Source: Bog-532 sp963805255 | Lineage (GTDB): Bacteria > Actinomycetota > Actinomycetes > Streptosporangiales > Streptosporangiaceae | DNA length: 64,000 bases | NCBI GenBank assembly: GCA_963805255.1 | Contig: CAWDTK010000007.1 | Coordinates: 1 to 64,000 of the forward strand | Reading direction: 5' to 3' | Part shown: piece after piece, positions 62,095-64,000 of the stretch | Numbering within the stretch: position 1 is the stretch's first letter | Layout of the letters: every line of letters begins with the position of its first letter | The notes under the pieces: generated by a model | The model's database searches: none | The model's input: only the letters and a program-made list of their open reading frames with translations | What the model was told of the DNA's origin: nothing | Made by a program: the position numbers and the translations under genes

Positions 62095-63675
62095 CAATGC
62101 CGGGGAGTTAAGCGTTTCGCCTTGTAGTCAAGCGGTTTGCCGGGATCGTGGCTTCGGGCGGACATGGCAACGGAGGCTGCGGTAGGACGGGTGTCGACCA
62201 AAACGGCCCGTGTACCGGAGACCTCCGTTGCCTGCCCAGTCTGTCATCCGTTCTGCTGTCACGTCGGTCACGACGACGATCACCGTGGCCGCCGGGGTGT
62301 TTGCTGCCGGTCACCTCGGCGAGCTCACGCGGATCGTGCCGTTCGAGCTCGCCGATGCGGTGCTGGAGGAAGAAGGCGGGCTGGAGAGGCGGGTACGGCT
62401 GGCGCCGTCGCGGGCGGGCCTGTATTTCCTGCTGGCGATGTGCCTGTTCCCGCGGGCCGGTTATCGGGGAGTATGGGGCAAGCTGACCGCGGGGCTGCGG
62501 GTGCTGGGGCTGGCGGCGCCTTCGGGGAAGGCCCTGCGGGACCTGCGCCGGCGTATCGGGATCCCGCCGGTGAGGCGGCTGTTCGAGATCCTGGCCGGGC
62601 CGCTGGGGCAGCCGCGCACGCCCGGGATCATGTTCCGCGGGTACCGGACGGTCTCGTTCGACGGCTGCAAGTCGGTCAAGGTGCCCGATACGGCGAAGAA
62701 CCGGGCGTGGCTGGGCAAGCAGAAGGCGTCCAACGGGGAGACCGGCTACCCGGGGCTCGCGCTGATGGCCCTGGTGGAGACAGGTACCCGGGCGCTGCTC
62801 GGCGCGGTCTTCGGCCCGGGAGCCGAGGGGGAGACGGGCCAGGCGCGGGAGCTGCTGCCCCTGCTGGATGAGTCCATGCTGGTGCTGATCGACCGCGGCT
62901 TCGACGGCGGGGACTTCCTCGCCGCGGTCGCCGCCACGAAGGCGCAGTTCCTCGTCCGGCTCACCAGCACCCGCCGCCTGCCAGTCCTGCGGCACTTGCC
63001 CGACGGGTCGTTCCTGTCAGTCATCGGCGGCGTGAAGGTCCGCATCATCACCGCGGCCGTGACCGTCACCTGCCACGACGGCACCACCTACGGCGGCACT
63101 TACCGGCTGGCCACGACCCTGCTGGGCCACCGCGCATACCCGGCGGACGCGCTGATGACGCTGTACCACGAGCGCTGGCAGCACGAGATCCACCTACCTC
63201 GCGCTGCGCCACACCCTGCTTCAGGGCCGCGTGCTCCGCTCGGGGGACCCCGCCGGCATCGAGCAGGAGATGTGGGCGCTGCTGGCCGTCTACCAGGCGC
63301 TGCGGACCGCTGTCACCGATGCCGTCCAGTCCGTGCCCGGCACTGACCCCGACCGGGCCAGCTACCAGATCGCCGTCGAGACCGCCCAGAACCGCCTCAT
63401 CACCGCGCAGAACATCACCGATCCCGGCGGGGACCTGACCGGCGGCATCGGCCGCGCCGTCCTCGCGAGCCTGCACGGCCCCCGGCGGCCCCGCGTCTGC
63501 GCCCGCAAGGTCAAGTCCCCGCTCAGCCGCTGGAACAAGCACCCCGACGGCAAACCCCGCGCAAACCATCGCATAACCAGCATCACCGCCCACGTCGACC
63601 CCAGCTATCACCAGCCTGCGACACGCCACCGGAAATCCGTGACAAACGCTGAAGGACCCTAACTCCCCGGCATTG
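62095..63675. mobile_element. IS4-family element at the iron permease remnant
   Basis: caatgccggggagtta at both ends as inverted repeats. A 10-bp duplication aggttagcct at 62085-62094 and 63676-63685. Length is 1581 bp. Same general type (CAAYGCC tip, 10-bp duplication) as the IS4 at 27194-33344. Confidence 0.92.
62210..63662 (+). pseudogene. IS4-family transposase, frameshifted
   Basis: The frame from GTG 62210 (or TTG 62228) carries FELADAVLEEEGGLERRVRL, VSFDGCKSVKVPDTAKNRAW (Asp), LVLIDRGFDGGDFL (Asp) and YHERWQHEI (Glu). An extra C near 63191 shifts it. The family C-terminus (GRVLRSGDPAGIEQEMWALL, YQIAVETAQNRLITA) continues one frame over to 63662. One indel inactivates it. Confidence 0.85.
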
Positions 63676-63826
63676 AGGTTAGCCTTACTTGGCCCATCGT
63701 CTCGCGCAAGGGCGGGGTCGCAGGAGGCCATTCGCCGCGCCCCTCATTTCGGCCTGAATCCGGAACCAGTCATCGGTGTATGGTTCAGGCCGACGGGGAT
63801 TTCTGCCGATGGATGTGGAGGACGCC

Positions 63827-64000
63827 ATGGCCGCCAGACGGCAATGGAGCGATCTCAGCCCGCGCAGCCGCAGACTGATCATCGCCGCGGCGACCGCCGA
63901 AGCGGGTCTCAAGGCGGCGGCTCTGGCCGACATCAAGCGCCGGCCGGCCAGCCAGATCCGGGGACCGAAGTGGCTGTGGGCCGCGGTGGTGATAGTGGTC
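63827..64000 (+). CDS. Small PLDc_N/membrane-type protein, 5' part
   Basis: ATG 63827 follows GTGGAGGAC. It reads RRQWSDLSPRSRRLIIAAAT, a membrane-prone helix, then LADIKRRPASQIRGPKWLWA and the start of a second hydrophobic helix at the window edge. The IKRRPxxQIRGxKWLWA pattern is typical of small actinomycete two-helix proteins annotated as PLD-nuclease N-terminal-like. The 3' end is outside the window. Confidence 0.75.
   Translation, partial: MAARRQWSDLSPRSRRLIIAAATAEAGLKAAALADIKRRPASQIRGPKWLWAAVVIVV

Noticed and set aside
62085..63690. aggttagccttac as an I​deR/DtxR iron box upstream of the permease
   Set aside because: It resembles half of an iron box, but the same bases encode in-frame residues of the permease fragment and are the IS4 duplication. 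Without the upstream gene context it is more likely chance.

Overview
The window is very GC-rich, uses many GTG and TTG starts, and carries a two-domain geosmin synthase, a family 2B-type encapsulin and actinobacterial-style transposases. It therefore looks like chromosome from a soil actinomycete, plausibly Streptosporangiales or a relative; the assignment is inferred from gene content only. No complete tRNA, rRNA or CRISPR array was seen.

Most of the window (about 0.8-48.4 kb and 58.7-63.7 kb) is a graveyard of nested mobile elements. Many could be delimited to the base by terminal inverted repeats and target duplications. From left to right: a short-chain dehydrogenase gene split by a large-transposase IS (872-3457); a small GntR regulator; an integrase remnant; an IS110 transposase gene split by an IS1182-type element (6553-8566); ordinary small genes (DinB-like, VOC); a tRNA-Arg 3' fragment beside an integrase tail; a frameshifted tripeptidyl-aminopeptidase-type gene; a small HTH gene split by an IS701-type element (14242-15979); an IS3 element split by IS66; two inverted copies of one group II intron flanking an IS4-type transposase; a second large-transposase IS (24536-26966) inside the right intron; and an IS4 element containing an IS3 that contains an IS66 carrying a DruA-type (DUF4338) gene. 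Next come a GYD-domain gene, a second IS3 copy and another tRNA-Arg fragment. A three-gene element (DUF6788-like protein, recombinase-like protein, DDE transposase) follows, interrupted by a compact TGT...ACA transposon with TnsB/TniA-like and TnsC/TniB-like genes (36760-40440).

The more stable cargo lies at 43-46 kb and 48.8-58.4 kb: a secreted Rpf/transglycosylase-like protein, a PHA-synthase-like hydrolase, an arsenic operon (arsM, aquaporin, arsC), a truncated flavoprotein, a DUF2254 membrane protein, a geosmin synthase followed on the same strand from an encapsulin, and a secreted S53 peptidase. The encapsulin-geosmin synthase pair is the most attractive functional system: a putative nucleotide-gated shell for terpene synthesis. 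At the right end, an FTR1/EfeU-type iron permease remnant is broken by an IS4 element, and an IS982 appears to contain an IS110.

A general caution: at least ten genes carry single-base indels, often in G/C runs, that restore a family-like frame when corrected. This could be true pseudogenization in a mobile-element sink or residual sequencing error. Every junction reconstruction given here was made by reading the sequence by eye.
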